Shown here piece by piece: positions 8,581-17,600 of a stretch of DNA of 64,000 nucleotides (position 1 is the stretch's first letter; every line of letters starts with the position of its first letter). The stretch is taken from the NCBI GenBank assembly GCA_028716945.1, contig JAQUOT010000001.1:62001-126000 (forward strand), in the 5' to 3' direction. The position numbers and the translations under genes were made by a program. The notes below the pieces were generated by a model, which saw nothing but the letters and a program-made list of their open reading frames with translations, searched no databases and was not told the origin of the DNA. This stretch comes from Candidatus Nanoarchaeia archaeon. Lineage in GTDB: Archaea; Nanobdellota; Nanobdellia; SCGC-AAA011-G17; JAFCDX01.

Positions 8581-8680
8581 ATATTTAATAAATAAATTGA
8601 TTATTTAAAGGTTTTTAATGAGCTAAGATTAAAGTTTTATCACCACAACCTATAAAAACAAAAGAATTCTTTTAATATTA

Positions 8681-9175
8681 ATGAAAGAGGCAAGTTTTTC
8701 TAAATTAAAACAAAGTTCTCCAGATAATGCAAGAGAATTCTTAATAGATCAGAAAGTATTGTTAATATTTCTAAATTCTCCAGCAAGAACAAAATGGTTA
8801 AAATTTATTGGATTAAACAATTTAGAAATAAAAAAGATAATGAAAATAGTGGATTATTATGCTAAATTAAAAATATCTTTAGAAAAAAAGAAAAAACCAA
8901 AAACAAGAAAAGAAATAATTAAAATAGAAGCAGAATGCTTAAAAAAAGTTTACAAAGGAGAATTATTAAAATTCAAAAGTATAGAAGAACATAAAATAAA
9001 AATAGCTAAAAACATTGCAAAAGCTGAATATCCTGGTTCTATAGTAATAGATACCTTAAAAGCTGAAAAACTAGCAACTTTAACAGGATTAAAAAATAAG
9101 GAATTTCCTTCTGAGTTATTAGTATTTGATATTAAAAATAAGAAAATAATAGGGTTAAATATAACCAATAAATAG
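8681..9175 (+). CDS. Uncharacterised lysine-rich protein (164 aa)
   Basis: Not recognised. It is soluble and about 25% Lys/Arg, with an N-terminal helical part (residues 1-110, including a KKKKKPK stretch) and a more compact C-terminal part with IVIDTLKAEKLATLTGL and a short beta hairpin (LLVFDIKNKKIIGLNI). It stands alone on the plus strand upstream of the tRNA-Leu gene. A TATA-like stretch lies upstream. Confidence 0.55.
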   Translation: MKEASFSKLKQSSPDNAREFLIDQKVLLIFLNSPARTKWLKFIGLNNLEIKKIMKIVDYYAKLKISLEKKKKPKTRKEIIKIEAECLKKVYKGELLKFKSIEEHKIKIAKNIAKAEYPGSIVIDTLKAEKLATLTGLKNKEFPSELLVFDIKNKKIIGLNITNK

Positions 9176-9213
9176 CAATATTTATAAGTAATTTTAGTTC
9201 TTTTTTGGATTAT

Positions 9214-9325
9214 GTGGGAGTGGCAGAGCGGTCAAATGCGCTGGACTTAAGATCCAGTAGCTTAGTGCTTGCGAGGGTTCAAAAGGACTTTCCTAGAAAG
9301 CCCTGAACTTATCCCTTCTCCCACA
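9214..9325 (+). tRNA. tRNA-Leu(UAA) with a 28-nt intron in the T loop
   Basis: Acceptor GTGGGAG pairs with CTCCCAC, and the discriminator is A at 9325; CCA is not encoded. The anticodon stem CTGGA/TCCAG encloses loop CTTAAGA with anticodon TAA at 9248-9250. A long variable arm follows, as expected for Leu. The T stem GAGGG/CCCTT is interrupted by 9283-9310. Removing these bases gives a normal T loop TTCAAAT. The intron borders form a BHB: helix GTTC (9277-9280)/GAAC (9305-9308), 3-nt bulges AAA and TTA, and an inner hairpin with CTTTC/GAAAG. Cutting after the second base of each bulge gives the join. The intron lies between positions 58 and 59. Confidence 0.88.
9283..9310 (+). other. tRNA-Leu intron, T-loop position 58/59
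   Basis: 28-nt BHB intron. Inner hairpin: AGG/CCT, an A-C mismatch, then CTTTC/GAAAG with loop CTA. The bulges are 9281-9283 and 9309-9311, cut after 9282 and 9310. Confidence 0.82.
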
Positions 9326-9405
9326 CTTATTTTTTCTTATAAAAAGTATATTCTACAAAATATATATTACAACAAATTGCAACTTGCAAACGGGTGTGCG
9401 TGAGA

Positions 9406-9414
9406 TTTATAAAT
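9406..9414 (+). promoter_or_regulatory. TATA box of the homing-endonuclease ORF and tRNA-Thr transcript
   Basis: TTTATAAAT is centred 25 bases before the ATG at 9435, with no ribosome site between, which indicates a leaderless message. Confidence 0.5.
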
Positions 9415-9434
9415 AAAAAAAGCACCATAGTGGT

Positions 9435-10094
9435 ATGAGCATAAATAAAAATATAATTTTACCAAAAAGATGGAATAATGATTTAGCTTATTTTTGTGGT
9501 TTAATTTTAGGGGACGGAAGTTTACCTAAAGCATTTACAAAAAGACCGAATGGAAAAATACAGAAAAGACACCTTATTTATTTTTTCTGTAATTCTTTAA
9601 ATTTCTGTAAAGAAGTGTACATTCCTCTATTTGTTAGATTATTTAATATAAATCCGCGATTAGAAATTAGAAAAAAGAAAGATAGAAAAATTTTATATAA
9701 TTGCCCAATAGAATCCAAAAAGATATACTTATTCTTAAAAAATAAAGGAATTACCACCGGTAAAAAAGCAAAAATTGCTAAAATTCCAAATTTACCAAAA
9801 AAGTATTATGCCCCCTTACTTGCAGGATTATTAGATACAGACGGAGGTAAAAAGGGAAGTGGTTTTGGGCTTTCTACAGCAAGTAAATATTTAGCTAAAT
9901 TTTGTGATAATATGTTTAAACAATTTAAATTTTCTTATCATTCTTGCCCTTGGAAGTATAATAATCATGTTTACCATCAGATTTATATACATAAAAAGGA
10001 TTTCTATAAAATATTAAAATACATACCTTTAAAAAATAAAGAGAAGGTAGATTTTATTAAAAGCGCCCCGATGGCTCAGTCGGTAGAGCACTAG
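9435..10094 (+). CDS. LAGLIDADG homing endonuclease ORF running into tRNA-Thr
   Basis: 219 residues with two LAGLIDADG-type helices: FCGLILGDGS (about residues 18-27) and LAGLLDTDGG (about 128-138). It is a single-chain, two-motif enzyme of the DOD class, which cuts long asymmetric DNA sites and spreads intervening sequences. The last nine residues (APMAQSVEH) are translated from the 5' exon of tRNA-Thr, and the TAG stop at 10092-10094 is the first three bases of the tRNA-Thr intron. RNase P cleavage at 10065 would remove the stop codon. It is not inside an intein or rRNA intron; it sits between two intron-bearing tRNA genes. A natural C-terminus may lie close to residue 210. Confidence 0.8.
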   Translation: MSINKNIILPKRWNNDLAYFCGLILGDGSLPKAFTKRPNGKIQKRHLIYFFCNSLNFCKEVYIPLFVRLFNINPRLEIRKKKDRKILYNCPIESKKIYLFLKNKGITTGKKAKIAKIPNLPKKYYAPLLAGLLDTDGGKKGSGFGLSTASKYLAKFCDNMFKQFKFSYHSCPWKYNNHVYHQIYIHKKDFYKILKYIPLKNKEKVDFIKSAPMAQSVEH

Positions 10095-10159
10095 TTTGAT
10101 GAAAACTGCTCAGTTCCTTGGTAAGGAAGAGGTCCCGGGTTCAATTCCCGGTCGGGGCT
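10065..10159 (+). tRNA. tRNA-Thr(GGU) with a 22-nt intron at position 27/28
   Basis: Acceptor GCCCCGA pairs with TCGGGGC, discriminator T at 10159, no encoded CCA. The D arm has GCTC/GAGC. After removal of 10092-10113 the anticodon arm reads CTTCC-TTGGTAA-GGAAG with anticodon GGT at 10120-10122. T arm CCGGG-TTCAATT-CCCGG. The intron borders form a clear BHB: GAGC (10086-10089) pairs with GCTC (10108-10111), bulges ACT and AGT, inner hairpin AGTTT/AAACT with loop GATGA. Cuts after the second bulge base restore a perfect 5-bp anticodon stem. Confidence 0.92.
10092..10113 (+). other. tRNA-Thr intron, anticodon-stem position 27/28
   Basis: 22-nt BHB intron. Its first three bases (TAG) are the stop codon of the upstream homing-endonuclease frame. 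The bulges are 10090-10092 and 10112-10114. Confidence 0.87.
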
Positions 10160-10173
10160 TATAATCCTTTAAA

Positions 10174-10653
10174 ATGGAAAAAACAAACTTAGAAAAAGAA
10201 TATAATAAATTAAAAGTAAAATATAGTTTATCAGATTTTAATAGTTTGGACAAGGAATTCGAGCTATCAAATGTTAATCTAGAAAATGTAAATGAAAAGT
10301 TTTTATTAGATGTTATAAGAAGGAAGATGAGTGAAAAATTAATCTTTACTTGTAATAATTTTCAAGCAGTTTTAATACCTAATCCAGGGGTATTTGTTTC
10401 TATAAAACAAAATAGTTTCTTTGATGAAGTGGAAAAGGAGAATATTTCAAAATTACTAAACCATATGATGATATTTGAAAGAAGATCTGCCTCTTTAGAA
10501 ATAGAATCAAAAGAAGAAGAAAATGCTAAATTTATAAAAGAATTTTATCAAGATTGGAATGAAAACAAAGACAAAATAAAAAAGATTTTTGAAAAATTAA
10601 TAAAAGGTTGGGAATCCTCAGAGAAAAAAGAAAAAGTACAGTACTTTGGTTAA
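10174..10653 (+). CDS. Uncharacterised acidic/helical protein (159 aa)
   Basis: Not recognised. The N-terminal third resembles a helical bundle (LEKEYNKLKVKYSLSDF...). The centre has beta-like segments (FQAVLIPNPGVFVSIKQNSFF), and the C-terminus is a charged helix ending in KEKVQYFG. No signal peptide or membrane segment. The ATG lies only 14 nt after the 3' end of tRNA-Thr and has no TATA box at the right distance, so it is probably cotranscribed with the tRNA and released by tRNA 3' processing (inference). Confidence 0.6.
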   Translation: MEKTNLEKEYNKLKVKYSLSDFNSLDKEFELSNVNLENVNEKFLLDVIRRKMSEKLIFTCNNFQAVLIPNPGVFVSIKQNSFFDEVEKENISKLLNHMMIFERRSASLEIESKEEENAKFIKEFYQDWNENKDKIKKIFEKLIKGWESSEKKEKVQYFG

Positions 10654-10668
10654 GGTTTAATATATCTT

Positions 10669-10923
10669 TTATTGAGGGAGTCTTCTTTGTAATAATACTT
10701 GTAAATCACTATAATCTAACTTTAATTTTTTTCTAAGACTATCTACTTTATTAAGAACGCGACCATAATCTTTACCATACTCTAAATTAAATCTCAAAAC
10801 TTCTGGTTGAATATCGGGAGTATTTGGGATATAAATTGACTCTTTTAAAATTTTTAAATCAATTCCAATAAATCCTAATAAAAATTGGTCTAAATACTCA
10901 GAGGTTTTTGTTGTGTTTGACAT
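10669..10923 (-). CDS. Small uncharacterised protein (84 aa)
   Basis: Not recognised. Soluble and probably helical, with the C-terminal part KVDSLRKKLKLDYSDLQVLLQRR amphipathic. AAAGAGATA lies just upstream of the ATG at 10923 as a possible ribosome site. It converges on the preceding plus-strand gene (15-nt gap) and diverges from adenylate kinase. Confidence 0.5.
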   Translation of the reverse strand: MSNTTKTSEYLDQFLLGFIGIDLKILKESIYIPNTPDIQPEVLRFNLEYGKDYGRVLNKVDSLRKKLKLDYSDLQVLLQRRLPQ

Positions 10924-11095
10924 TTTATATCTCTTTATCCATTATTTATAAGATATATTTAAATCTTTCCTTTTATTACTACTCTTAAGTTTATACCTTT
11001 ATTAGCAACACTATTAGTAATCTTACAATTTACTCAATTAAAATTAATAGAAAACTATATAATTGAATAATTCTTTTAAATTAAAAAGAGGTAAA

Positions 11096-11695
11096 ATGAA
11101 ACTAGCAATAATAGGTCCACCTGGATCTGGAAAAGGAACTTATGCTCAACTTCTAGAAAAAAAGTATCATTTAAAAAGGATTACTGTTGGAAATATCTTA
11201 AGAAAAGCAGCAAAAAAAGATAAAAAATTAGAAAAAATATTAGATTCTGGAAAATTAGCACCACATAAACTAGTAAATAGATTATTAATGAAAAATATTC
11301 CAAAAGATAATTATATTTTAGATGGTTCTCCAAGAAGATTTGAAGAAGCTAAAAGTTTAATTAAAAATAATCAAATAGACAAAGCAATTTTGATTAAAGT
11401 TTCTGATAAAACAGTAAAATTGAGATTAAAAGGGAGACTACAATGCCCTAAATGCGGACGTACGTATCATATTAAATTTTTAAAACCAAAACATGATAGA
11501 ATTTGTGATTATGATGGAACAAAACTTGAAGTTCGTGAAGATGAAGGTGTAATAGATGAAAGATTAAAGGTTTATAGGAAATTTGAAACCCCTATTATAA
11601 AATATTTTAAAAAATTAGGAATTATAAAAGAAGTTAATGGTGAAAGGCCAATTAAAGTCATTTTTAAAGACGTAGAAAAATTATTAAAGGATTAA
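11096..11695 (+). CDS. adk: Adenylate kinase with zinc-type lid
   Basis: 199 residues. P-loop GPPGSGKGT (residues 7-15), NMP-binding region with LDGSPRRFEEA, and a lid with CPKCGRTYHI...C-x2-D, a C4/C3D zinc-binding lid as in many Gram-positive and archaeal enzymes. Converts AMP + ATP to 2 ADP in the cytoplasm. The frame extends upstream to 11063, but the ATG at 11096 is preceded by GAGGT and starts directly at the first beta strand (MKLAIIG). The bacterial-type short kinase differs from the AdkA family of many methanogens. It precedes the pilus locus by 15 nt. Confidence 0.93.
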   Translation: MKLAIIGPPGSGKGTYAQLLEKKYHLKRITVGNILRKAAKKDKKLEKILDSGKLAPHKLVNRLLMKNIPKDNYILDGSPRRFEEAKSLIKNNQIDKAILIKVSDKTVKLRLKGRLQCPKCGRTYHIKFLKPKHDRICDYDGTKLEVREDEGVIDERLKVYRKFETPIIKYFKKLGIIKEVNGERPIKVIFKDVEKLLKD

Positions 11696-11710
11696 AGAGG
11701 TAATATACTA

Positions 11711-12370
11711 ATGAATAAAAGAGGTCAATTTTTTATTTTAATAGCAGTAATACTTTGTGGAGTAATATTAATCTTATCTTCTAGATTAAATACCTATGAA
11801 GAAAGAATTTTATTAGAAGATTTTCCAGATTTGTCTGCTAATTATGCTGAAGAAACACCAAAAGTTGTTAACGATGCAATATTAACTAATGGAAATCCAG
11901 AAACAGCTTTAGAAGATTTCACAAAGAATTTTACTAATTATGCTAGGTCTATTGATCCAAGTCTTGGGGTTATTTATGTTTATAGAAGTATAAAACCTGG
12001 AACTGATGAAAATGTACACACTTTTAAAATAGGTAATTTCTTAAGCAAAGAAAATGAAGATCCCACCTATTCGGATGCGGCTTGGGTATGTAGTAATACA
12101 GAACAAAGTTCTTGTACAGATAGTTTATTTTCTGATACTAGTAAAACAGTTAATGAATTAAGTTTAGATGTGGCTGGGATGAAATTTACTAAAACCGTTC
12201 CTACAAAAGTAACTAATTTTGATTCTGAATTAAGTACAGCAAATGTAGACTTAACTACCGGACAATTTTATTTACAAATAGCAGGAGTCTTTTATAAAAT
12301 AGGAAATCAGCCTTTTTCTTCAATAACAAAAAGTAAAGAAGGAAATAATATAAAAGTGGAAGTAAAATGA
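11711..12370 (+). CDS. Pilin-like exported protein with class III signal peptide (1)
   Basis: 219 residues. Starts MNKRGQFFILIAVILCGVILILSS: a short basic leader ending KRG, then a hydrophobic helix. This is the pattern cut by archaeal prepilin peptidase. The exported part (about 190 residues) is hydrophilic, with one Cys pair (VCSNTEQSSC). The protein family is not recognised; it is probably a minor pilin or adhesin tip. Its stop overlaps the next start (ATGA). The ribosome site AGAGGTAAT precedes it. Confidence 0.75.
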   Translation: MNKRGQFFILIAVILCGVILILSSRLNTYEERILLEDFPDLSANYAEETPKVVNDAILTNGNPETALEDFTKNFTNYARSIDPSLGVIYVYRSIKPGTDENVHTFKIGNFLSKENEDPTYSDAAWVCSNTEQSSCTDSLFSDTSKTVNELSLDVAGMKFTKTVPTKVTNFDSELSTANVDLTTGQFYLQIAGVFYKIGNQPFSSITKSKEGNNIKVEVK

Positions 12371-12951
12371 AAAAATCAATAAGTCCATTAATTGCGTATG
12401 TTATGCTAGTTGGATTTACGGTTATAATTGGGGTTTTTGTTTCTAATTATATAATAAACCAAACAAGAGAACAAGTAAGTAATATAGAAAAAGGTTCAGA
12501 TTTGTATTGTCCAGATACAAGTATTAATGTACAATTAGATTGTTATAAAACTTTTGGAAATGAAAATAATAATGAAGCTACAAGAAAATTAAATTTTACT
12601 TTTAAAAATACTGGTTCTTTTAATATAATAAATATAACTTTATATTTAAAGTATGGTACTGAATTAATAGAATTAAAAAAAACAGAACACTTTTCAATTA
12701 CAAGTGATTCAGAAGGAAATATAAATCTTGCTTCTGTTGAACCAGGAATAAATGCTCATTTATTATTAAGTACAAACAAACCCTTAAAAGATGAAGATTT
12801 AGATGCAAGTGATAATGATTTAGATTTAACTTCAAAACCTTTAGAAGTGATTATAACTCCAATAATACATGTAGAAGACAAAAATATAATTTGTAATGAA
12901 AAGGTTTTTAAATTAAAGGATATTAAAAGTATTAGAAAATGTTTAGAATAA
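12367..12951 (+). CDS. Archaeal type IV pilin-like protein (2)
   Basis: 194 residues. MKKSISPLIAYVMLVGFTVIIGVFVSNYI is a textbook archaeal pilin N-terminus, with the SP residues just after the cleavage point and the hydrophobic assembly helix. Cysteines at YCPD, DCYK, ICNE and KCLE could form two disulfides. It is translationally coupled to the preceding gene through ATGA. Confidence 0.82.
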   Translation: MKKSISPLIAYVMLVGFTVIIGVFVSNYIINQTREQVSNIEKGSDLYCPDTSINVQLDCYKTFGNENNNEATRKLNFTFKNTGSFNIINITLYLKYGTELIELKKTEHFSITSDSEGNINLASVEPGINAHLLLSTNKPLKDEDLDASDNDLDLTSKPLEVIITPIIHVEDKNIICNEKVFKLKDIKSIRKCLE

Positions 12952-12965
12952 AAAGAGATGATTTA

Positions 12966-13394
12966 ATGAATAAAAAAGCAATTAGTCCATTAATTGCTAC
13001 AGTACTTCTAATTGGTTTCACTGTAATAATAGCTGTTGCAATTTGGATGTGGTATGGAAGTATTATTAGAGAACAAATGCAAAAAGATGGAGCTTTAAAT
13101 GAAATTAAAACTGATTGTACAACTCAAATTTCATTAATTATATTAAGTGCTCAAAAAGTAAGTGGAAATGCAGTTCTTGAAATTAAAAACGATGGAACTG
13201 CTTTATTTAATGGCATAAGAATAATGGTTCAAAGTAATGGAGAAAGTCTTGTAGAAAAAGAATCTTTTAGTCCTGGAGAACAAAAATCTTTAACTTTTCC
13301 AGGAAAAACAGGTAAATTAGATGTTATGCCAATGATAGTAAGACAAGGAGTTACTGGAACTTGTGCTGAGAAAAAAGTTACAGTTGATATTTAA
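12966..13394 (+). CDS. Archaeal type IV pilin-like protein (3)
   Basis: 142 residues from ATG 12966, which gives the standard leader MNKKA|ISPLIATVLLIGFT. An upstream in-frame ATG at 12939 would add MFRIKRDDL and overlap the previous gene, which is unlikely. The site AAAGAGATGAT precedes the chosen start. The exported domain has two Cys (DCTTQ, TCAEK) near its ends and a beta-rich centre. The leader is nearly identical to that of the next gene, which indicates duplication. Confidence 0.82.
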   Translation: MNKKAISPLIATVLLIGFTVIIAVAIWMWYGSIIREQMQKDGALNEIKTDCTTQISLIILSAQKVSGNAVLEIKNDGTALFNGIRIMVQSNGESLVEKESFSPGEQKSLTFPGKTGKLDVMPMIVRQGVTGTCAEKKVTVDI

Positions 13395-13419
13395 TAAAAA
13401 ATGATAACGGAGGTGAAAA

Positions 13420-13971
13420 ATGAATAAGAAAGCAATTAGTCCATTAATCGCAACAGTTTTGATAATTGGATTTACTATTGTACTTGCAGCAGTTGTCTTG
13501 CAATGGGCAGGTGGTTTTGTTAAAAACTTAACAGCTGAACAAGAAAAAACAGTAAACTTACAAACTGCTTGTATGGGTATGAATTTAGAAATTACTAGTG
13601 CAAAATTAACAAACCCTACAGTTAATACAGTTACAACAGGTACATTAACAGTGAAGGTTGCTAACAATAATGCAGAAAAAGAACTTGCAGGAGCAATTGT
13701 GTTAATAGAAACAGCTACAGAAAGAATAACAGGTGATGCAGATACAACAAATGCAAATACAATACCTATTTTAGGTTCTAAGGATATAATTATTCCTACA
13801 ACAATAAGTTGGAATAGTGCAACAACACCAGCAATACAACAGATTAACATAACAAGCGCTATAAAACCAATAATAGTAGGAAATAAAATATTCGTAGTTC
13901 CAAAGGTTAAAATTGGAACAGATACAAAACCTTGCGATATAGGAGTAGCAGCTACAGCAACAATAGAATAA
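13420..13971 (+). CDS. Archaeal type IV pilin, probable major subunit (4)
   Basis: 183 residues, leader MNKKA|ISPLIATVLIIGFTIVLAAVVLQW. The globular part is Thr/Ala/Asn-rich with few charges, as in abundant fibre subunits. It has the strongest ribosome site in the locus (GGAGGTGA, 13409-13416) and is followed by a T-rich stretch that may end transcription. These two signs suggest it is the major pilin (inference). Confidence 0.83.
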   Translation: MNKKAISPLIATVLIIGFTIVLAAVVLQWAGGFVKNLTAEQEKTVNLQTACMGMNLEITSAKLTNPTVNTVTTGTLTVKVANNNAEKELAGAIVLIETATERITGDADTTNANTIPILGSKDIIIPTTISWNSATTPAIQQINITSAIKPIIVGNKIFVVPKVKIGTDTKPCDIGVAATATIE

Positions 13972-14000
13972 ATTTATTTTTTTTATTTTTTTAAATTTTT
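13972..14000 (+). terminator. T-rich stretch after the probable major pilin
   Basis: Almost pure T runs (8, 7 and 6 T) directly after the stop codon at 13971, of the kind that ends archaeal transcription without a hairpin. Partial termination here would raise the ratio of pilin to ATPase message. Confidence 0.5.
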
Positions 14001-14013
14001 TATATAAACAAAC

Positions 14014-14544
14014 ATGAACAAAAAAGCAGATATTTGGATTTCAGCAGTAATTTATGTAGCTCTTGGTGTAGTAATTCTTGCAGTAGTATTAGCAGCAACA
14101 ACACCAGCAATAAATAAAATGAGAGACAGAAATACTTATTTACAAACAAAAGAAGTTATGCATAAAATAGATTCTACAATAAAAGATGTTTTAAGAGAAG
14201 GTCCTGGAGCACAAAGAACAGCTTCAATTGAAATACAAAGAGGAGAGTTTAGTATAACTACAGGAACAGATAATCCTACCACAACACCCCCAACAATAGC
14301 ACCAAAGAAAATAAATTGGGTAGGTCCTTCAAGATATATTGCATCTCAAGAAGGTTCAACAATAACAGAAGGAAATATTAAGATATCAACAACAAAACAA
14401 GGAAGCCAATACCAAATTACATTAACTTTAGACTATACAAATGCTTTAGCAGGATTAACTACAGATTTAAAAACACTTTCAGGAAAATATAATCTCCTTA
14501 TAAAAAACGAAGATGCAGGCAAAATATCAATAAAGAGCATATAA
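14014..14544 (+). CDS. Pilin-like exported protein with class III signal peptide (5)
   Basis: 176 residues, leader MNKKA|DIWISAVIYVALGVVILAVVLA, which lacks the SP pair. The following segment (NKMRDRNTYLQTKEVMHKIDSTIKDVLREGPGAQR) is a long amphipathic helix as in pseudopilins of type II secretion. The rest is Thr/Gln-rich. Probably a minor pilin or pseudopilin of the same system. Confidence 0.75.
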   Translation: MNKKADIWISAVIYVALGVVILAVVLAATTPAINKMRDRNTYLQTKEVMHKIDSTIKDVLREGPGAQRTASIEIQRGEFSITTGTDNPTTTPPTIAPKKINWVGPSRYIASQEGSTITEGNIKISTTKQGSQYQITLTLDYTNALAGLTTDLKTLSGKYNLLIKNEDAGKISIKSI

Positions 14545-14582
14545 AAAGCCTAATTTTACCAATTTTCTAAATTCGAAACCTA

Positions 14583-14590
14583 TTTATATA
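14583..14590 (+). promoter_or_regulatory. TATA box of the secretion ATPase operon
   Basis: TTTATATA about 30 bases before ATG 14618, with AGGTAAG just before the start. The ATPase and membrane subunits probably have their own promoter. Confidence 0.5.
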
Positions 14591-14617
14591 TACAATTTTT
14601 ATATTAAATTAGGTAAG

Positions 14618-17600
14618 ATGTTTAAGTTATTTGGAAAAAAAGAGGTAGATAAAAAAGTAGATAGTTCTATAAAAGAAGAGACTCTTTTCAAAATAAATCG
14701 TATAGAGAAACTTCCGGTATTACCTGATTTTCCAAACAAAGAAAAAATTGATATTCAATATCCTTTAATCGAACCTTATGCTTCTGTTCATATTCATTGG
14801 GATCCAAAAGAAGGCGATGTTATTTATGAAGTAATAGAACCAAAATTAGATGATAGAGAAAAAGAAGTTCTAAAAATATTAGAAAATGGAGTAAAAGAAT
14901 TCATCAATGTTAGTTTTATTAGTATTAAAAAAGGAGAAGCAGTTATTGAATATTTAGAAAGAAATATTAAAACTTTATTAAAAGAATTAGGATTAAAAAT
15001 TTCTAATGATACTTTTTTAAAAATAATGTATTATGTTTATAGAGATTTCGTTGGTATGAATGAGATTGAACCTTTATTATGTGATTATTTCATAGAAGAT
15101 ATTGAATGCAATGGAATAAAAAGTCCAGTTTATATAGTGCATAGAAAATACAGAAATTTAAGATCAAATATTACATTTAATGAATTTCCATATTTAATTT
15201 CTTTTGTAGAAAAATTAGCACAAAAAGCAGGAAGATATGTTTCTTATTCAAATCCAATTTTAGATGGATCTTTACCAGATGGGAGCGTAGAATATAATGA
15301 ACCTTTTATTTACAAAGAAAATGGAACAATTAAGATTTCAAAAATTGGAGCTTTCATAGACAAATATTATAATAAAAATGAATCAAATATTCCAAAAAAA
15401 AGTTTTAATTTAGAAGTTCCTGTTTTTGATGAAAAATATAAAATTAAATGGGAATCTGCAGATTATGTATATAGACATAAAACAAAAGATTCTTTATTTA
15501 AAATAAATCTTGAAACTGGAAAGGAAATAACTTTATCTAGTTCTCATAGTGTCTTTGTTCTTAAAGATAACGGTATTAATACTCTAAAAACAACTGAAAT
15601 TAAAGAAGGGGATTATGTTGTAATACCCACAATAATACCTGAAATTGAACCAATTAAAGAGATAAATTTAGTAGAAAGATTCTTAAAAAGCAACTTAAAA
15701 AATAAAGTTGTAATTAGAAACGTCCCTTCTTATATTTTTAAAGAAAAAGGATTAACAATTAAAGATTATTTAAAAGAAAATTACAAAAAGAAAAATCAAT
15801 CATTTTATGATTTTAAAAACAAAAATATTTTACCTTTAAGTTTATATAATATCTTATCTAATAAAGAACTTAGAAATTGTAAACTAGCTACCTCTTCTCA
15901 TCAAGAAGTTCCTACCTTTTTAAAAATAGATAAAGATTTAATCCGGTTAGTAGGATATTATACTGCTGAGGGATGGCTAACTAAAGTAAAAAATCACCAT
16001 AGAATCCATTTCTGTTTAAATATAAATGAAAAAAAATATATAAATGAAATTTGTAAATCATTTAAAAATTGTTTTAATGTAATTCCCTACTTAGAAAAAG
16101 AATACAAAAATGCCATAAAAATTACAATAAATAGTATACTTATTAAACATATATTTGAAGAAATATTAGAAGTAACAAAATATGCTAAAACTAAAGAAGT
16201 TCCTTGGATAATTTATAATGTTTCTAACAAATTAAAAAAAGAATATATTAAAACTTGGAGTAATGGAGATTATAACTGTACGGCAAGTAAAAAATTAATA
16301 TCGGATTTAAGTTATTTATCTTTATTTAATGAAGATATTTTATCTATTTGTTCAAGAACTAGGAATGGTAAAATAGAAGAAAGGGACATTACTTCCACAG
16401 AATTTTATTCAAATGAAATTATAAGAAATCCCATTAAAAGATATATAGAAATGATTCCAATGGAAATATTTAATCCACTAAATCAAATGCATATTAAATT
16501 AAGAAATAAAAGAATTAGTAAAAAAAGATTATTAGAAACTTTAAACGACATTAGATTCCAGAGATTTGAAAAGTTAAACTCAAATTTACCTAAACAATTT
16601 TTAATAGAATGGAGCAAAAGAGGATTTATTAAAGATAATGAATTAACAATAAAAGGATTAAAAGCATTAAATGAAAAATTAATTGTAGATACTTTAATCA
16701 ATTCAGATTTAGGATTTGCTAAAATTAAAAAAATACAAAAAACAGAATCAAATCATGAATATGTTTATGATATTTCAGTACCTAACTATGAAAATTTTAT
16801 TAGTGGATTAGGAGGGATATTTTGTCATAATAGCAGAGTAAATGCAACGTACACAACAGATATTTCTTCAAAAGGACCCACTTTCACACTTCGTAAATTC
16901 ACTAAAGAGCCATGGAGCCCTGTAAAAATGATTGATATGAGAACAGTAAGCCCAGAAATTTTAGCTTATCTATGGATTTTAATTGAACACGAATTTAATG
17001 TTATGGTTATTGGTGGAACTGGTTCAGGTAAAACAACTTTCTTAAATGGATTAGCCTTTTTTATCCCACCTCAAGCTAGAATAGTTTCAATTGAAGACAC
17101 GAGAGAATTAAATTTAGAACATGAAAATTGGTTACCAAGCGTAGCTAGAGAAGGTATTGGTCTAGCAAATATTGTTGGTCAAAAATATGGAGAAGTTACT
17201 TTATTTGATTTATTAAAAGAATCTTTCAGACAAAGACCAGATTATGTAATTGTAGGAGAAATTAGAGGACAAGAAGCTTTCGTTTTATTCCAGGGAATGA
17301 GCTCAGGACATCCATCAATGGGAACAATGCACGCAAATGATGTAGAAAGTATGATAAAAAGACTTGAAAGTCCTCCAATTAATTTATCTGCAACCTTAGT
17401 TGAAGCTCTTGATGTTGTTTGTGTTATTGGACATGCAAAAGTAAATGGCCAAGATGTAAGAAGAATAAAAATGATTCAAGAAATTATTTCTGTGGGAGAA
17501 TCAGGACAAGCACAAATCAATATTCCATTTAAATGGGATGTTAATACAGATACTTTTTTCTTTAAAACAGATAGTTATACTTTTAAAAAATTAACAGAAG

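Noticed and set aside
10065-10094. C-terminal residues APMAQSVEH of the homing-endonuclease ORF as a real protein motif
   Set aside because: These residues are a known translation of the 5' end of tRNA genes (GCCCCGATGGCTCAGTCGG). They show overlap with the tRNA, not a protein domain.
12939-12965. N-terminal extension MFRIKRDDL of the third pilin
   Set aside because: It would overlap the previous gene and spoil the class III leader, which starts exactly at ATG 12966.
13317-13850. A 177-codon minus-strand ORF antisense to the pilin genes
   Set aside because: It lies opposite the two pilin genes, which have clear leaders and ribosome sites. The translated protein has no support and reflects the codon bias of the other strand.
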